A stretch of 64,000 nt of DNA from Agrobacterium larrymoorei (GCF_005145045.1 NZ_CP039691.1:1500001-1564000); one strand, 5' to 3'; shown: positions 54,459 through 63,878, counted from the first letter of the stretch. Numbers and translations are program-made. Notes: generated by a model not told the origin, from the sequence alone.

Positions 54459-54487
54459 GCCGCCCGCCGTCTGGCGGTGTGAGAGGC

Positions 54488-54516
54488 CGTATAAAGAGGA
54501 TCATTTGCCTTGTCTA
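54488..54516 (-). promoter_or_regulatory. Probable tRNA-Lys promoter
   Basis: On the minus strand TAGACA (54516-54511) and TATACG (54493-54488) are 17 bp apart; start expected near 54481, 23 bases before the tRNA. Confidence 0.5.
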
Positions 54517-54571
54517 GCGCCAAATCCAATTATTCTGATTTTTTATGACAGAAATTTGGGGCCATATTGAA

Positions 54572-54595
54572 AAAGGCCCGGAAAACCGGGCCTTT
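54572..54595. terminator. Terminator of the GlsB-like gene
   Basis: AAAGGCCCGG and CCGGGCCTTT pair around AAAA, 21 bp after the stop of the leftward membrane-protein gene. Confidence 0.88.
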
Positions 54596-54616
54596 CCACA
54601 TGCAGAAAAAATTTGC

Positions 54617-54871
54617 CTATCCGCGTCGGAAAGCTCTGCCGATGGCGATCAGGATACATGCACCGATGAAACCGGCAATCAGGTAGCCGATCCAGCCCGT
54701 GAGGACGATACCGAACACCGCCAGGATGGCGTTGGCGACGATGGCACCCACGATCCCGAGAATGATGTTCATGAAAACACCCATATTGCTCTTCATGAAT
54801 TGTTCAGCGAGCCAACCGGCTATGCCACCAATGATGATTGCGGCGATCCAACCAATACCAGCAGATTCCAT
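54617..54871 (-). CDS. GlsB/YeaQ/YmgE family membrane protein
   Basis: 84 residues from ATG 54871, which follows GGAGGGAAGTC. Three hydrophobic segments with Gly zippers (GIGWIAAIIIGGIAGWLAEQFMKS, NIILGIVGAIVANAILAVFG, IGYLIAGFIGACILIAIGRAF) make the transglycosylase-associated/YeaQ family, linked to general stress in several bacteria. Confidence 0.9.
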   Translation of the reverse strand: MESAGIGWIAAIIIGGIAGWLAEQFMKSNMGVFMNIILGIVGAIVANAILAVFGIVLTGWIGYLIAGFIGACILIAIGRAFRRG

Positions 54872-55027
54872 GACTTCCCTCCAGTTTTGCGACACGATTA
54901 AATTTCGTGATTCTAATGATCGAACGGAAGAGAAGTTCCTTGGTTATTGCGGCGGGCCGTTCTTGAAACGCCATACATGCGGATTATTTTGGCCAAATGA
55001 TTCGGCAGAAGCAGAAGGGCATTGTTG

Positions 55028-57601
55028 ATGACGTTTTCGATAAGGCAGAACAGATGGCTCCCGTCGCTGCTCTTGTTGCCGGTTTTGTGGATACTTCTCT
55101 CATCCTTCGCGCTTGCGCAGGTGACGGATCAGGGCGCAACCAGTGCATCCCTGCCGCTGGTGGAACAGGCCAAGGCCGATCTGGAAAAAACCAAGTCAGC
55201 ACTTGCCGAAATCAACCAGCAGGTTGACGATGCGAAGGGTGATGACGCGCGCCTTGTCGATCTGAAAGGTCGGGCGGATGATCTCGCGGGAACCGCAAGC
55301 TCTACTGTCAGCAGCCTACGCGGGCGTCTCGATGAGATCAACGGTCGCATCACTTCGCTCGGCGATCCTCCCAAGGAAGGTGCGCCACCCGAAGCAAGCG
55401 TGGTGACCGACGAACGCACCCGACTGAATTCCGAAAAATCGCAGATCAATGCCGTTCTGGGCGATGCCGAAGCCGTTGCCGGGCGCGCCAACCAGCTTTC
55501 CAACACCATCACCTCCATTCGCCGCACTCTGTTTGCCGCGACCCTGTTCAAGCGCACGGAAATCTCGCTTCCTGTTCTGGCCGAAGCGGGCAAGGAATTC
55601 GTCGGTGAAATCTCCGCGCTCAGCAGTTCGCTGACAGGCTGGGCGCTGTTCGTCTGGAATTACAAGCGCCTGTCGATGTTCGGTGCGGTTTCGCTCTCGG
55701 TTCTGGCCGCATTGCTGTTCCTTGTGGGTGGTTATCGCGTGCTGGGGCACAGAATGGAGCGCCGGGCCTTTTCCGGCGAGCCTTCTTACCTGCGCAGGCT
55801 GTCCGTCGCGTTCTGGTCAACGACCGTGCAGTCCATGTCCGTCTTCCTGTTCATGACGGCTTCGGCGTTTTTCCTCGATAATTTCGGGGTGCTGCGTGCG
55901 GATATAGCGCCGATCTTTTTCGTGGCCATGTCCGTCATCGCCTTCGTCTATTTCGTATCGCGACTGACCTACGCCATATTTGCACCGACGCAGCCGGAAT
56001 GGCGGTTGCTGCATGTTTCCAACCGTGGCGCTCACACCATTTCCTCGGCCATGCTCGTCATGGCGATCGTAAATGCGCTCGATTACCTCTTCAGCACCAT
56101 AAGCGAGACGCTCAATTCCCCGCTGATACTGACGGTGGCAAAGAGCTTCGTGGCATCGATCACCATCGGCGTGATTCTGTTCGCGTTGTCGTTCCTGAAG
56201 CCGGTCATAGGCGAGGGAGAGGATGTGGATAATGGCCACAAGCGCATGCCGCGCTGGCTGTCCATTCTGCTGCGCGTTGGCGGACTGCTTCTGATCGGCG
56301 CCTGTTTGACGGGATATGTGGGCTTTGCCCGTTTCCTCGCAACACAGATCGTCGCGACGGGTGCTGTGGTTGCCACCATCTACATTGGCATCCTTTCCGG
56401 CAAGGCCATTTCCAAGCAGGGCGTGTTTGCAGAAACGCTGGTGGGCCGCTATCTCGGTCGCCGCTTCGGCCTGGGGCCGGTGCCGCTGGATCAGGCCGGT
56501 CTTGCTGCGGGGCTCGGAATTTACGGTATCGCGCTTGCCTTCGGCGTGCCGCTCATTCTCTTCTCCTGGGGCTTCCAGCCGGGCGATATCGAAAGCTGGG
56601 CTTACCGGCTGCTGACCGGCTTTACCGTTGGCAACACGTCCATTTCGCTGATCAGCATCTTTAGCGGCATCATGGTTTTCGTGGTCGGCTATGCCGTCAC
56701 GCGCTGGTTCCAGAGGTGGCTTGACCGCAACGTCATGGCGCGCGGCCAGGTAGATGCAGGGGTGCGAAACTCGGTCGGAACCGGCATCGGCTATCTCGGC
56801 ATCGTCGTTGCTGCCATTTTCGGTATCTCGTCGGCGGGGCTTGATCTGTCCAGCCTTGCCCTCGTGGCATCCGCGCTTTCGGTCGGTATCGGTTTCGGTC
56901 TTCAGAACATCGTTTCCAACTTCGTCTCGGGCCTCATCCTTCTGGTGGAGCGTCCGTTCAAGGTTGGTGACTGGGTGGTGACAGGCGCCGTGGAAGGCAC
57001 GGTAAAGCGGCTTTCGGTCCGCGCGACGGAGATTGAGACCTTCCGTGGGCAGTCGATCATCGTTCCCAACTCGGAGTTCATCAACTCCTCCGTGGGTAAC
57101 TGGACGCACAGAAACCGCATTCAGCGTGCCGAAATTCCGGTGTCGGTCGCTTACGATACGGATCCGCAGAAGGTGATGGATATTCTGTTGGAGCTTGTGA
57201 AGAAGCAGACGCCTGTTCTGCGCAACCCGGAACCCCATGTGGAATTCCTGCGCTTCGGTGATTTCTCGCTCGATTTCGAACTGCGCTTCCATCTGGCCGA
57301 TCTCTCCCACGGTCTAACGGTGAAGAACGGCCTTCGCATGGAAATTCTCAAGCGCTTTCGCGAGGAGGGGATCAGCATTCCCATGCCGCAGCGCAATCTG
57401 AATATTCATGTGGAAGGGGAGACCAATCCGCAGGTTCTGGCTGCCCTGTTGGCAGAGGAGGGCGAAAAGGCGGTGGTGTCGCATACCGGCGCTGCAAGCG
57501 CTGCCAAGCAGGAGGTTGCAAAGCCTGACAAGGAGGAAGAGCAGCCTGCCGAGGAGCAAAAAGAGGAGCCGAAGGCTTCCGTTGCCAAGCGCCGGGTTTG
57601 A
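55028..57601 (+). CDS. Large mechanosensitive channel of the MscS family with DUF3772
   Basis: 857 residues from ATG 55028. Signal peptide (WLPSLLLLPVLWILLSSFALAQ), a periplasmic coiled-coil region with DUF3772 (about 35-190), then ten or so membrane helices and the MscS pore and vestibule: GIGFGLQNIVSNFVSGLILLVERPFKVGDWV, followed by IVPNSEF and the beta domain. A Glu/Lys-rich tail (about 825-857) closes it. It should open on osmotic downshock; larger MscK-like size suggests extra gating control. Confidence 0.93.
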   Translation: MTFSIRQNRWLPSLLLLPVLWILLSSFALAQVTDQGATSASLPLVEQAKADLEKTKSALAEINQQVDDAKGDDARLVDLKGRADDLAGTASSTVSSLRGRLDEINGRITSLGDPPKEGAPPEASVVTDERTRLNSEKSQINAVLGDAEAVAGRANQLSNTITSIRRTLFAATLFKRTEISLPVLAEAGKEFVGEISALSSSLTGWALFVWNYKRLSMFGAVSLSVLAALLFLVGGYRVLGHRMERRAFSGEPSYLRRLSVAFWSTTVQSMSVFLFMTASAFFLDNFGVLRADIAPIFFVAMSVIAFVYFVSRLTYAIFAPTQPEWRLLHVSNRGAHTISSAMLVMAIVNALDYLFSTISETLNSPLILTVAKSFVASITIGVILFALSFLKPVIGEGEDVDNGHKRMPRWLSILLRVGGLLLIGACLTGYVGFARFLATQIVATGAVVATIYIGILSGKAISKQGVFAETLVGRYLGRRFGLGPVPLDQAGLAAGLGIYGIALAFGVPLILFSWGFQPGDIESWAYRLLTGFTVGNTSISLISIFSGIMVFVVGYAVTRWFQRWLDRNVMARGQVDAGVRNSVGTGIGYLGIVVAAIFGISSAGLDLSSLALVASALSVGIGFGLQNIVSNFVSGLILLVERPFKVGDWVVTGAVEGTVKRLSVRATEIETFRGQSIIVPNSEFINSSVGNWTHRNRIQRAEIPVSVAYDTDPQKVMDILLELVKKQTPVLRNPEPHVEFLRFGDFSLDFELRFHLADLSHGLTVKNGLRMEILKRFREEGISIPMPQRNLNIHVEGETNPQVLAALLAEEGEKAVVSHTGAASAAKQEVAKPDKEEEQPAEEQKEEPKASVAKRRV

Positions 57602-57626
57602 TCGTCTCGGCAGCTTGAAAATCGTC

Positions 57627-57655
57627 AAAAGGCTCGCCGTCGCGGCGAGCCTTTT
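57627..57655 (+). terminator. Terminator after the channel gene
   Basis: AAAAGGCTCGCCG and CGGCGAGCCTTTT pair around TCG, 25 bp after the stop. Confidence 0.92.
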
Positions 57656-57762
57656 GCATGTCGTAATCAGGCGTTTGAGCGGCGATGCGACATTGCATAG
57701 TCTGGCCCATACTGGTTTGCGAAAAGCCGCGTCGACGCGGATAAAACGCCTCAAGGGGAACT

Positions 57763-60282
57763 ATGATTATGAAGACACATGCGCGGGCGGTGGTGATCGG
57801 TGGCGGCGTTGTCGGCGTTTCGACGCTCTATCATCTGGCCAAGAAAGGCTGGAGCGATTCCGTTCTGATCGAGCGCAAGGAGCTGACCTCCGGTTCCACA
57901 TGGCATGCGGCGGGCCTTCTGCCGCTGTTCAACATGAGCTACTCCGTTGGCCAGATCCACAAATATTCGGTCAAGTTCTACGAGGAACTGCAGCAGGAAA
58001 CCGGCATGAATGTCGGCTTTGCCAAGGTTTCCAACATTCGTCTCGCCCGCACCAAGGATCGCTGGGACGAATATATGTATTATGCCGGCATCGCCGAAAC
58101 TATCGGCGTGAATTACAAGCTGCTGACGCCAGAGCAGGTGAAGGAAGTCTGGCCGCTTTGCGAGACGGACGGCCTGCTGGGGGCAATTCAGCATCCGGAC
58201 GATGGCTATATCCAGCCCGCCGATTTGACGCAGGCGCTTGCCAAGGGCGCGCGCGACAAGGGCGCAACGATCTACAGAAACACCACGGTCACCGCCATCG
58301 AGCAGCTTGAGGACGGTCACTGGAAGGTGACGACGGACAAGGGCGAGATCATCGCCGAGCATGTCATCTCTTGTACCGGCAATTTTGCGCGCAAAACCGG
58401 GGAAATGGTCGGTATCAACATTCCCGTCATCCCGGTCGAGCATCAATATATCGTCACCGAACCGCATCCGGATATTCTGGAGCGCCGCAGGCAGGGACTG
58501 CCGGAAATGGGCGTTCTGCGTGAATCGGACAGTGCCTGGTACATGCGCGAAGAGGCTGGCGGCCTTATCCTCGGGCCTTATGAAGTCGGCGCGCCGGTCT
58601 GTTATGTCGATGGTCCTTCCGACCAAAGCGAGTACGAGCTTTTCCAGGAAGAGCTGGACCGCCTCATGCCGCATATCGAAGCGGCCATCACTCGCGTCCC
58701 CGCTTTCGGCGAAGTGGGCATCAAGAAGGTCTATAATGGCGCAATCGCCTATACGCCGGATGGCAACCCCATTGTTGGACCGGCCCCGGGCCTGAAGAAT
58801 TTCTGGCTGAACGAAGGCCACTCCTTCGGTATCACTGCTGCCGGTGGCGCGGGCTGGCAGTTGGCCGAATGGATCGTCGATGGCGAGCCGACGCTCGACC
58901 TCACCGGCGTCGACCCGCGCCGCTTCGGCCCCTATGCGACGGAAGGCTACCTCATTGCCAAGAACGAGGAAGCCTATGCCAACGTCTTCACCATGCATTA
59001 CCCGGATGAGGAACGCTCTGCTGCCCGTCCGCTGAAGACGACGCCGGTCTATGATCGGCTGAAGAAGCTCGGTGGGGTCTTCGGCTCCGTTTACGGCTGG
59101 GAGCGCGCCAACTGGTATGCACCAGAAGGCTATGCGCTGAAAGAAGAAGAGCTCGGTGTCGGCGCGGATGTCATCACCAACCATAATTATGCGCCTGCGC
59201 TTGATGATGGCCGTATCGTGGAGAAATGGTCCTTCCGCCGCTCGAACTATTTCGAGCATGTCGGCAACGAGGTGAAAAACGTTCACCAGAATGTTGGCGT
59301 GCTCGATATGTCCTCTTTCGCCAAGATGGAGGTTTCCGGGCCGGGGGCTCGGGCATGGCTGGAATCCATTCTGGCCAATGCCTTGCCCAAGAAGCGCGGT
59401 CGCATCGCGCTAACCCATCTGTTGACGCCGAATGGCGGCGTGAAGGCGGAATTCACCGTCTATGAATGGGCGCCGGGCCGCTTCTATCTGGTTTCCGCCG
59501 GTGGCCTTGAGACCGTCGACCACGACACGCTGCGACGTCTGGCGCCAACGGATGGCTCCGTCATCCTCCAGCCCATCACGCAGAAATACGGCGTTCTGGT
59601 TCTGGCCGGTCCAAAGTCCCGCGATCTGTTGAAGAAGCTGACCCGCACCAGCCTTGAGAACAAGGATTTCCCCTGGCTGACCGCCAAGCAGATTTCTGTC
59701 GGCGTCGCGACAGCGCATGCGCTCCGCGTCAACTTCGTCGGTGAACTGGGCTGGGAACTGCATCACCCGATCGAGATGCAGAACTACATCTTCGACCGAC
59801 TGATGGAAGCCGGTGCCGAATTCGGCATCAAGCCTTTCGGTATCCGAGCCATGGTGTCCATGTCACTGGAAAAATCCTACCGCAACATGGGCCGCGAACT
59901 CTCCGTGGAATACAACGCTTACTCATCCGGCCTCGACCGTTTCATCAAGCCGGAGAAGCCATTCATCGGTCGCGATGCACTCGTGGCTGGCAAGGAGAAG
60001 GGTCTGCCATGGATTTTCTCCACGCTCATCGTCAGCGGCAATACGACGGTTGATGCACGCGGATCGGAAGCAATCCTGAACGAAGCCGGAGACGTAGTCG
60101 GCCGCGCCACCAGCGGCGGCTTCGGCTGGCGCATCGGCAAATCGCTGGCACTTGCCATGCTTTCACCGGACTACGCTGCGGTTGGCACCAAGCTGAAGAT
60201 CAAGATCCTCGGAGATCACTACGATGCCGAGGTGGTGGGAGAAAGCCCATTCGATCCGGATAACGCCGCGTTGCGGGCGTGA
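57763..60282 (+). CDS. FAD-dependent dehydrogenase of the dimethylglycine/sarcosine dehydrogenase type
   Basis: 839 residues. N-terminal DAO fold (AVVIGGGVVGVSTLYHLAKKG, then SGSTWHAAGLLPLF where the His can hold covalent FAD), FAO linker domain (about 375-430), and a folate-binding GcvT domain pair (about 435-830: GRIALTHLLTPNGGVKAEFTV, VNFVGELGWELHHPIE, FGIRAMVSMSLEKSYRNMG). Such enzymes oxidise N-methyl groups and pass the one-carbon unit to tetrahydrofolate, in choline, betaine or carnitine catabolism. ATG 57763 follows AAGGGGAA; ATG 57769 is an alternative. No electron-transfer partner nearby. Confidence 0.9.
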   Translation: MIMKTHARAVVIGGGVVGVSTLYHLAKKGWSDSVLIERKELTSGSTWHAAGLLPLFNMSYSVGQIHKYSVKFYEELQQETGMNVGFAKVSNIRLARTKDRWDEYMYYAGIAETIGVNYKLLTPEQVKEVWPLCETDGLLGAIQHPDDGYIQPADLTQALAKGARDKGATIYRNTTVTAIEQLEDGHWKVTTDKGEIIAEHVISCTGNFARKTGEMVGINIPVIPVEHQYIVTEPHPDILERRRQGLPEMGVLRESDSAWYMREEAGGLILGPYEVGAPVCYVDGPSDQSEYELFQEELDRLMPHIEAAITRVPAFGEVGIKKVYNGAIAYTPDGNPIVGPAPGLKNFWLNEGHSFGITAAGGAGWQLAEWIVDGEPTLDLTGVDPRRFGPYATEGYLIAKNEEAYANVFTMHYPDEERSAARPLKTTPVYDRLKKLGGVFGSVYGWERANWYAPEGYALKEEELGVGADVITNHNYAPALDDGRIVEKWSFRRSNYFEHVGNEVKNVHQNVGVLDMSSFAKMEVSGPGARAWLESILANALPKKRGRIALTHLLTPNGGVKAEFTVYEWAPGRFYLVSAGGLETVDHDTLRRLAPTDGSVILQPITQKYGVLVLAGPKSRDLLKKLTRTSLENKDFPWLTAKQISVGVATAHALRVNFVGELGWELHHPIEMQNYIFDRLMEAGAEFGIKPFGIRAMVSMSLEKSYRNMGRELSVEYNAYSSGLDRFIKPEKPFIGRDALVAGKEKGLPWIFSTLIVSGNTTVDARGSEAILNEAGDVVGRATSGGFGWRIGKSLALAMLSPDYAAVGTKLKIKILGDHYDAEVVGESPFDPDNAALRA

Positions 60283-60374
60283 GGATGGCAAGTTCACTTT
60301 CGTCATCCTCGGGGCTGTCCCGATGATCTGCAAACGATTGATTGTATTGATGTTGGCGGATCCTCGGCACAAGG

Positions 60375-60680
60375 CCACTACTGTCCGGTTTAGATTCCTG
60401 AGCCCTTTATGCAAGGCCAGAGGCTTAATAAGAGACGGTAAATCCGCCCGCAACCGTCATCCTCGGCCTTGTGCCGAGGATCTACCAACGTGAACAAAAT
60501 CAATCGGTTGCAGATCCTCGGGACAAGCCCGAGGATGACGAAGGTGGGTCTTGCGACGCTCATCGCTCCCCCGGCAAATATCGTCTCTCATAACGACGTC
60601 AAAATCGCAGAAAAACTTCCAAAGTGGACCAGGACCAATGGCTTAAGGCTACTCCGAAAATCTAAAACGGACAGTAGTGG
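60375..60680. mobile_element. MITE-like element, copy B (306 bp), carrying an inner RIME1-like repeat
   Basis: Left end CCACTACTGTCCGGTTTAGA (60375-60394) and right end, complement CCACTACTGTCCGTTTTAGA (60661-60680), match at 19 of 20. No coding frame. Its left 78 bp (CCTGAGCCCTTTATGCAAGG and so on) is about 88 percent identical to copy A at 52900. The cargo (60455-60540) is another copy of the same RIME1 type into which the element has inserted, in reverse orientation. Confidence 0.65.
60455..60540. repeat. RIME1-like palindromic repeat, inner copy
   Basis: CGTCATCCTCGGCCTTGTG at the left and ACAAGCCCGAGGATGACG at the right, each with its own small palindrome, enclosing CAACGTGAACAAAATCAATC. 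Same layout as 8640-8730. Confidence 0.75.
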
Positions 60681-60738
60681 CACAAAGCCGAGGATGACGG
60701 TCGAGGGTGGATTGGCCATTTCCCACCTCTTTAGCTTA

Positions 60739-61787
60739 TAGTCTGTCAGCGATACATTGAATCGTGTTCGGATTCCCATTTATTTGAATTTGTGATTCAA
60801 CGTCATTGCTGGAATGGAGGTCAGTAGTGATGGTGCATCCCCTTTCTCTTGATTTGCGCATGCGTATTGCAGCAGCTTTGAGTGACGGTATGACTGTTCG
60901 TGCTGCTGCGGTGCGATTTGGAGTATCGACGGCCACGGCAGTTCGGATAGGACAGCGAGCGCGCTCAGGCAAAGGCTTGATGCCTGCGAAGATCGGCGGC
61001 TACGTCAAGCCGATCTTGAGGGGCGACGCAGCAGATGCGGTGCGTCAACGGCTTGTGGCCAAATCTGACTGGACAGTGCGTGCGCTGTCTGCGGATTTGA
61101 AAGCTGCGGGGATCAGTGTCTCCCACGACACGATTTGGCGCTTCCTGCGCAGCGAAGGCAAAACCTTTAAAAAAAACACTGGTGGCATGCGAACAGGACA
61201 GGCCGAAGGTTGCCCGGTTCCGAGCGCGCTGGAAGACACATCAGCACCGACTTGATCCCGATCGTCTTGTCTTCATTGACGAAACCTGGGTTAAGACCAA
61301 CATGACCCGCACCTACGGCTGGAGCCAGCGCGGCGAACCGCTCATCGCAAAAGTGCCACATGGTCACTGGAAAACGCTGACCTTTCTGGCTGGTCTGCGT
61401 CGCAATAGTATTATTGCTCCTTTTGTCCTTGACGGTCCCATTAACAGCCTTGCCTTCACTGCCTGGGTCGAACAATCCCTCGTTCCTACCCTCAAGCCTC
61501 GTGATATCGTCATTCTCGACAATTTGGGCAGTCACAAAGGTAAGCCAGCACGCGATGCGATCCGCGATGTCGGTGCCCACCTCTTCTTCCTGCCGCCCTA
61601 CAGTCCTGATCTCAATCCTATCGAAATGATGTTTGCAAAACTCAAGGCACTTGTCAGAAAAGCCGAAGAACGAACTGTTGAAACAACATGGAGGCGCATT
61701 GGAAAACTCCTCACGGCATTTTCACCACAAGAATGCGCGAACTATCTAAGGCATGCAGGATATGGTCAAACTAAACCTGACAGACTC
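60739..61787 (+). mobile_element. IS630-family insertion sequence, 1049 bp
   Basis: Terminal inverted repeats share AGTCTGTCAG (60740-60749 and complement 61777-61786) and the element is flanked by TA on both sides (60737-60738 and 61788-61789), as expected for IS630/Tc1-mariner insertions. Inside is one transposase in two overlapping frames with all DDE residues. The element sits directly beside the nested repeats and 90 bp from moeA's stop. Confidence 0.9.
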
Positions 61788-61790
61788 TAG
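60830..61790 (+). CDS. IS630-family transposase, split at an A8 run
   Basis: Frame 1 (60830 to 61255) has an N-terminal helix-turn-helix domain (LRMRIAAALSDGMTVRAAAVRFGVSTATAVRIGQRA) and a second one at about residues 80-105. Frame 2 (61116-61790, one base ahead) has the DDE catalytic domain: VFIDETWVKTNMT, DIVILDNLGSHKG, and LNPIEMMFAKLK. The two frames read the same protein if the ribosome or polymerase skips one base in AAAAAAAA at 61169-61176: GKTFKK is common to both. IS630-family elements are known to use such shifts; a plain inactivating mutation cannot be excluded. The stop TAG is built from the flanking TA plus the next base. Confidence 0.85.
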
Positions 61791-61877
61791 CATTAGTTGC
61801 TCAGAAATCTAAGACCGAGAATGAGGTAGAGAATAGCGCCTCCACTTCGGTCTCCATGCACCAATGGAAGCCTCGGC

Positions 61878-63095
61878 TCAATCCCGCAAACGTATAGCCG
61901 AACACTCCGCACCCGCAGGCAACTCGGGCGCGTTCGGAGGACGGATGAGGAGGCAGTCGGAATTGGTCATGATCTTCATCATGGATGAATCCTGTTTGGT
62001 GAAGACCTCTGCGATGGGCGTGCCGTTTTCGTCGCCTGTGATGCGGGCGCGTAGGTAGTCTTGTCGGATGTCGTTGGCTTTCAAATCAGTCGTGGTTATG
62101 ACGGTGATTTCGCGCGAGCGGTGGGGGTGGTGGCTGAGCTTGTTGATCAGTGGTTCCAGGAACAAGAGGCTGCAAACGAGGCTTGCCACCGGGTTTCCGG
62201 GAAGGCCGAGAACTTGCATGGTGCCGATGGTGCCCACCATTAGAGGTTTGCCCGGGCGCATGGCGATTCGCCAGAAATCGAGATCCATGCCCTGCGCCTT
62301 CAGCGCCGCTTGTACGAGATCGTGGTCTCCGACGGAGGCGCCGCCGAGTGTGACGAGGACGTCCGCCTTGGCGGCGATGGCCTTGTCTATAGCTGCCTGG
62401 ATCAATGTGTCGTCATCCGCAACGATGCCGAGATCGAGAATTTCCGCACCGGCCTTGCGCGCAAGTGCTGCGACACCGAAAGTGTTGGAGGCGATGATCT
62501 GCGCTTCGTTTGGTGTGCCGCCCGGCGGTACCAGTTCGTCACCGGTAGCGAGCAGCGCTACGACTGGTTTGCGATAGACCGGAAGCTCCGCGTGGTTCGT
62601 GGCTGCGGCAAGAGTGACATCGGCAAAGCTCAACCGCGTTCCTGCCTCCAGCACTGCTTCGCCCAGCATGAAGTCCTGGCCTCGTGGGCGAATATGTCTC
62701 CCGGCGGTGACGGGGAAGGTTGTGCGGATGCGACCGCCCTCCAGAACCTCGGCATCTTCCTGAATGAGCACCGCGTCCGCCCCTTCCGGCACCGGAGCGC
62801 CAGTGAAAATGCGCACGGTCTGACCCGGCCCAACACTACCCGCGAAAGCATGCCCTGCAGAGGCTGTGCCGATGACCGTCAGTTCCGATCCCACATCGCT
62901 CGCGTCGGCTGCGCGCAGGGCGTAGCCATCCATGGCGGATGAGTGGAATGGTGGCTGTGTGAGGCGAGCTTCCAGCTGTCGCGCCAGCACCCGGCCTTCT
63001 GCGTTCGAAAGGGCGATGCTTTCGGTGGTTGAGACCGGCTTGGCTGCGCTCAGCAGTCTGTCCAGTGCTTCAGCGACGGGGAGAAGGGGCTTCAT
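61878..63095 (-). CDS. moeA: Molybdopterin molybdenumtransferase MoeA
   Basis: 405 residues. PPFHSSAMDGYALRA, GTASAGHAF, RIFTGAPVPEGADAVLIQED, LATGDELVPPGG and VTLGGASVGDHDLVQAAL are MoeA family blocks; a C-terminal beta domain follows. It inserts molybdate into adenylated molybdopterin to form the cofactor of molybdoenzymes. It is preceded by a 300-bp gap to moaC containing a repeat remnant. Confidence 0.96.
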   Translation of the reverse strand: MKPLLPVAEALDRLLSAAKPVSTTESIALSNAEGRVLARQLEARLTQPPFHSSAMDGYALRAADASDVGSELTVIGTASAGHAFAGSVGPGQTVRIFTGAPVPEGADAVLIQEDAEVLEGGRIRTTFPVTAGRHIRPRGQDFMLGEAVLEAGTRLSFADVTLAAATNHAELPVYRKPVVALLATGDELVPPGGTPNEAQIIASNTFGVAALARKAGAEILDLGIVADDDTLIQAAIDKAIAAKADVLVTLGGASVGDHDLVQAALKAQGMDLDFWRIAMRPGKPLMVGTIGTMQVLGLPGNPVASLVCSLLFLEPLINKLSHHPHRSREITVITTTDLKANDIRQDYLRARITGDENGTPIAEVFTKQDSSMMKIMTNSDCLLIRPPNAPELPAGAECSAIRLRD

Positions 63096-63172
63096 GGGGT
63101 TCCTCTTTTCAGGAGTACGACCGACTCAACGATATGCTTGCGGAATGTTCGTGGTGAGAAGGTCATCAACAC

Positions 63173-63294
63173 GCCGTCCCTTTCCCCATGTTTGTCACGC
63201 GGATCCAATCGACGCTCGTCTGCGCGGCGAGAGACTCCTCTCAGCCCATAGACATGGGCTGGCTGGATCCCTGTGACAAGCACAGGAATGAGGG
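63173..63294. repeat. Mosaic palindromic repeat with CCAGCCAGCCCA hairpin (copy 3, inverted)
   Basis: Read on the minus strand it begins CCCTCATTCCTGTGCTTGTC and ends GGATCCGCGTGACAAACATG; inside are GATCCAGCCAGCCCATG-tct and a GACGAGCGTC remnant aligned with copies 1 and 2. Arms are diverged. It fills most of the gap between moaC and moeA. Confidence 0.65.
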
Positions 63295-63395
63295 AAATAA
63301 AAAAAGCTCCTAGCTGCTTAGAACACGCTCCAAACTAAGGCTTATTGCGTCTTTACTTCCTGTGGAATCCAAAGACTACACATGGTCTTTCTTCG

Positions 63396-63878
63396 CTAAG
63401 CCCGGTAATCGCCAGACTTACCACCGCTCTTTTCCAGCAACCGGATCGAGCCGATTTCCATGCCTTTATCCGCAGCTTTCGCCATGTCGTAAATCGTCAG
63501 GCAGGCCACGGAGACGGCGGTGAGTGCTTCCATTTCCACGCCCGTCTTGCCGCTGAGTTTTACGGTGGCCTGCACGCGCAGGCCGGGGAGGGCAGCATCC
63601 TCGGAAATATCGACTGCGACTTTCGTCAGCATCAAGGGATGGCAAAGCGGGATGAGATTGGGGGTCTGCTTGGCGGCCATGATGCCGGCAAGCCGCGCCG
63701 TGCCGATGACATCGCCTTTCTTGGCATTGCCTTCGCGGATCAGCGTCAGCGTTTCCGGCTTCATCTTGACGAAACCTTCGGCGACCGCAACGCGCACCGT
63801 CTCCGCCTTTTCTCCGACATCGACCATATGGGCTTCACCGGATGCGCCGATATGGGTGAGTTTCGGGGCGTCGCTCAT
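63396..63878 (-). CDS. moaC: Cyclic pyranopterin monophosphate synthase MoaC
   Basis: 160 residues from ATG 63878, which overlaps the trpC stop by four bases. [25 protein letters not shown] [18 protein letters not shown] and [35 protein letters not shown] are the MoaC signatures, with KSGGKSGDY at the end. Makes cPMP with MoaA. trpC-moaC-moeA is a conserved rhizobial order. Confidence 0.96.
   Translation of the reverse strand: MSDAPKLTHIGASGEAHMVDVGEKAETVRVAVAEGFVKMKPETLTLIREGNAKKGDVIGTARLAGIMAAKQTPNLIPLCHPLMLTKVAVDISEDAALPGLRVQATVKLSGKTGVEMEALTAVSVACLTIYDMAKAADKGMEIGSIRLLEKSGGKSGDYRA

Larger units (their letters stand above)
60301..60700. repeat. RIME1-like repeat interrupted by a miniature inverted-repeat element (copy B)
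   Basis: The outer repeat begins CGTCATCCTCGGGGCTG at 60301, runs to CGGCACAAGG at 60374, and resumes at 60681 with CACAAAGCCGAGGATGACGG. Between them lies a 306-bp insert with inverted ends. CACAAGG on the left and CACAAAG on the right look like a target duplication of about seven bases. Confidence 0.7.

Noticed and set aside
55817..57310. 497-codon minus-strand frame opposite the mechanosensitive channel
   Set aside because: Charged, His- and Asp-rich antisense translation with no domain.
61878..63095. IS630 insertion as cause of a broken moeA
   Set aside because: moeA is full length and its stop lies about 90 bp from the element.
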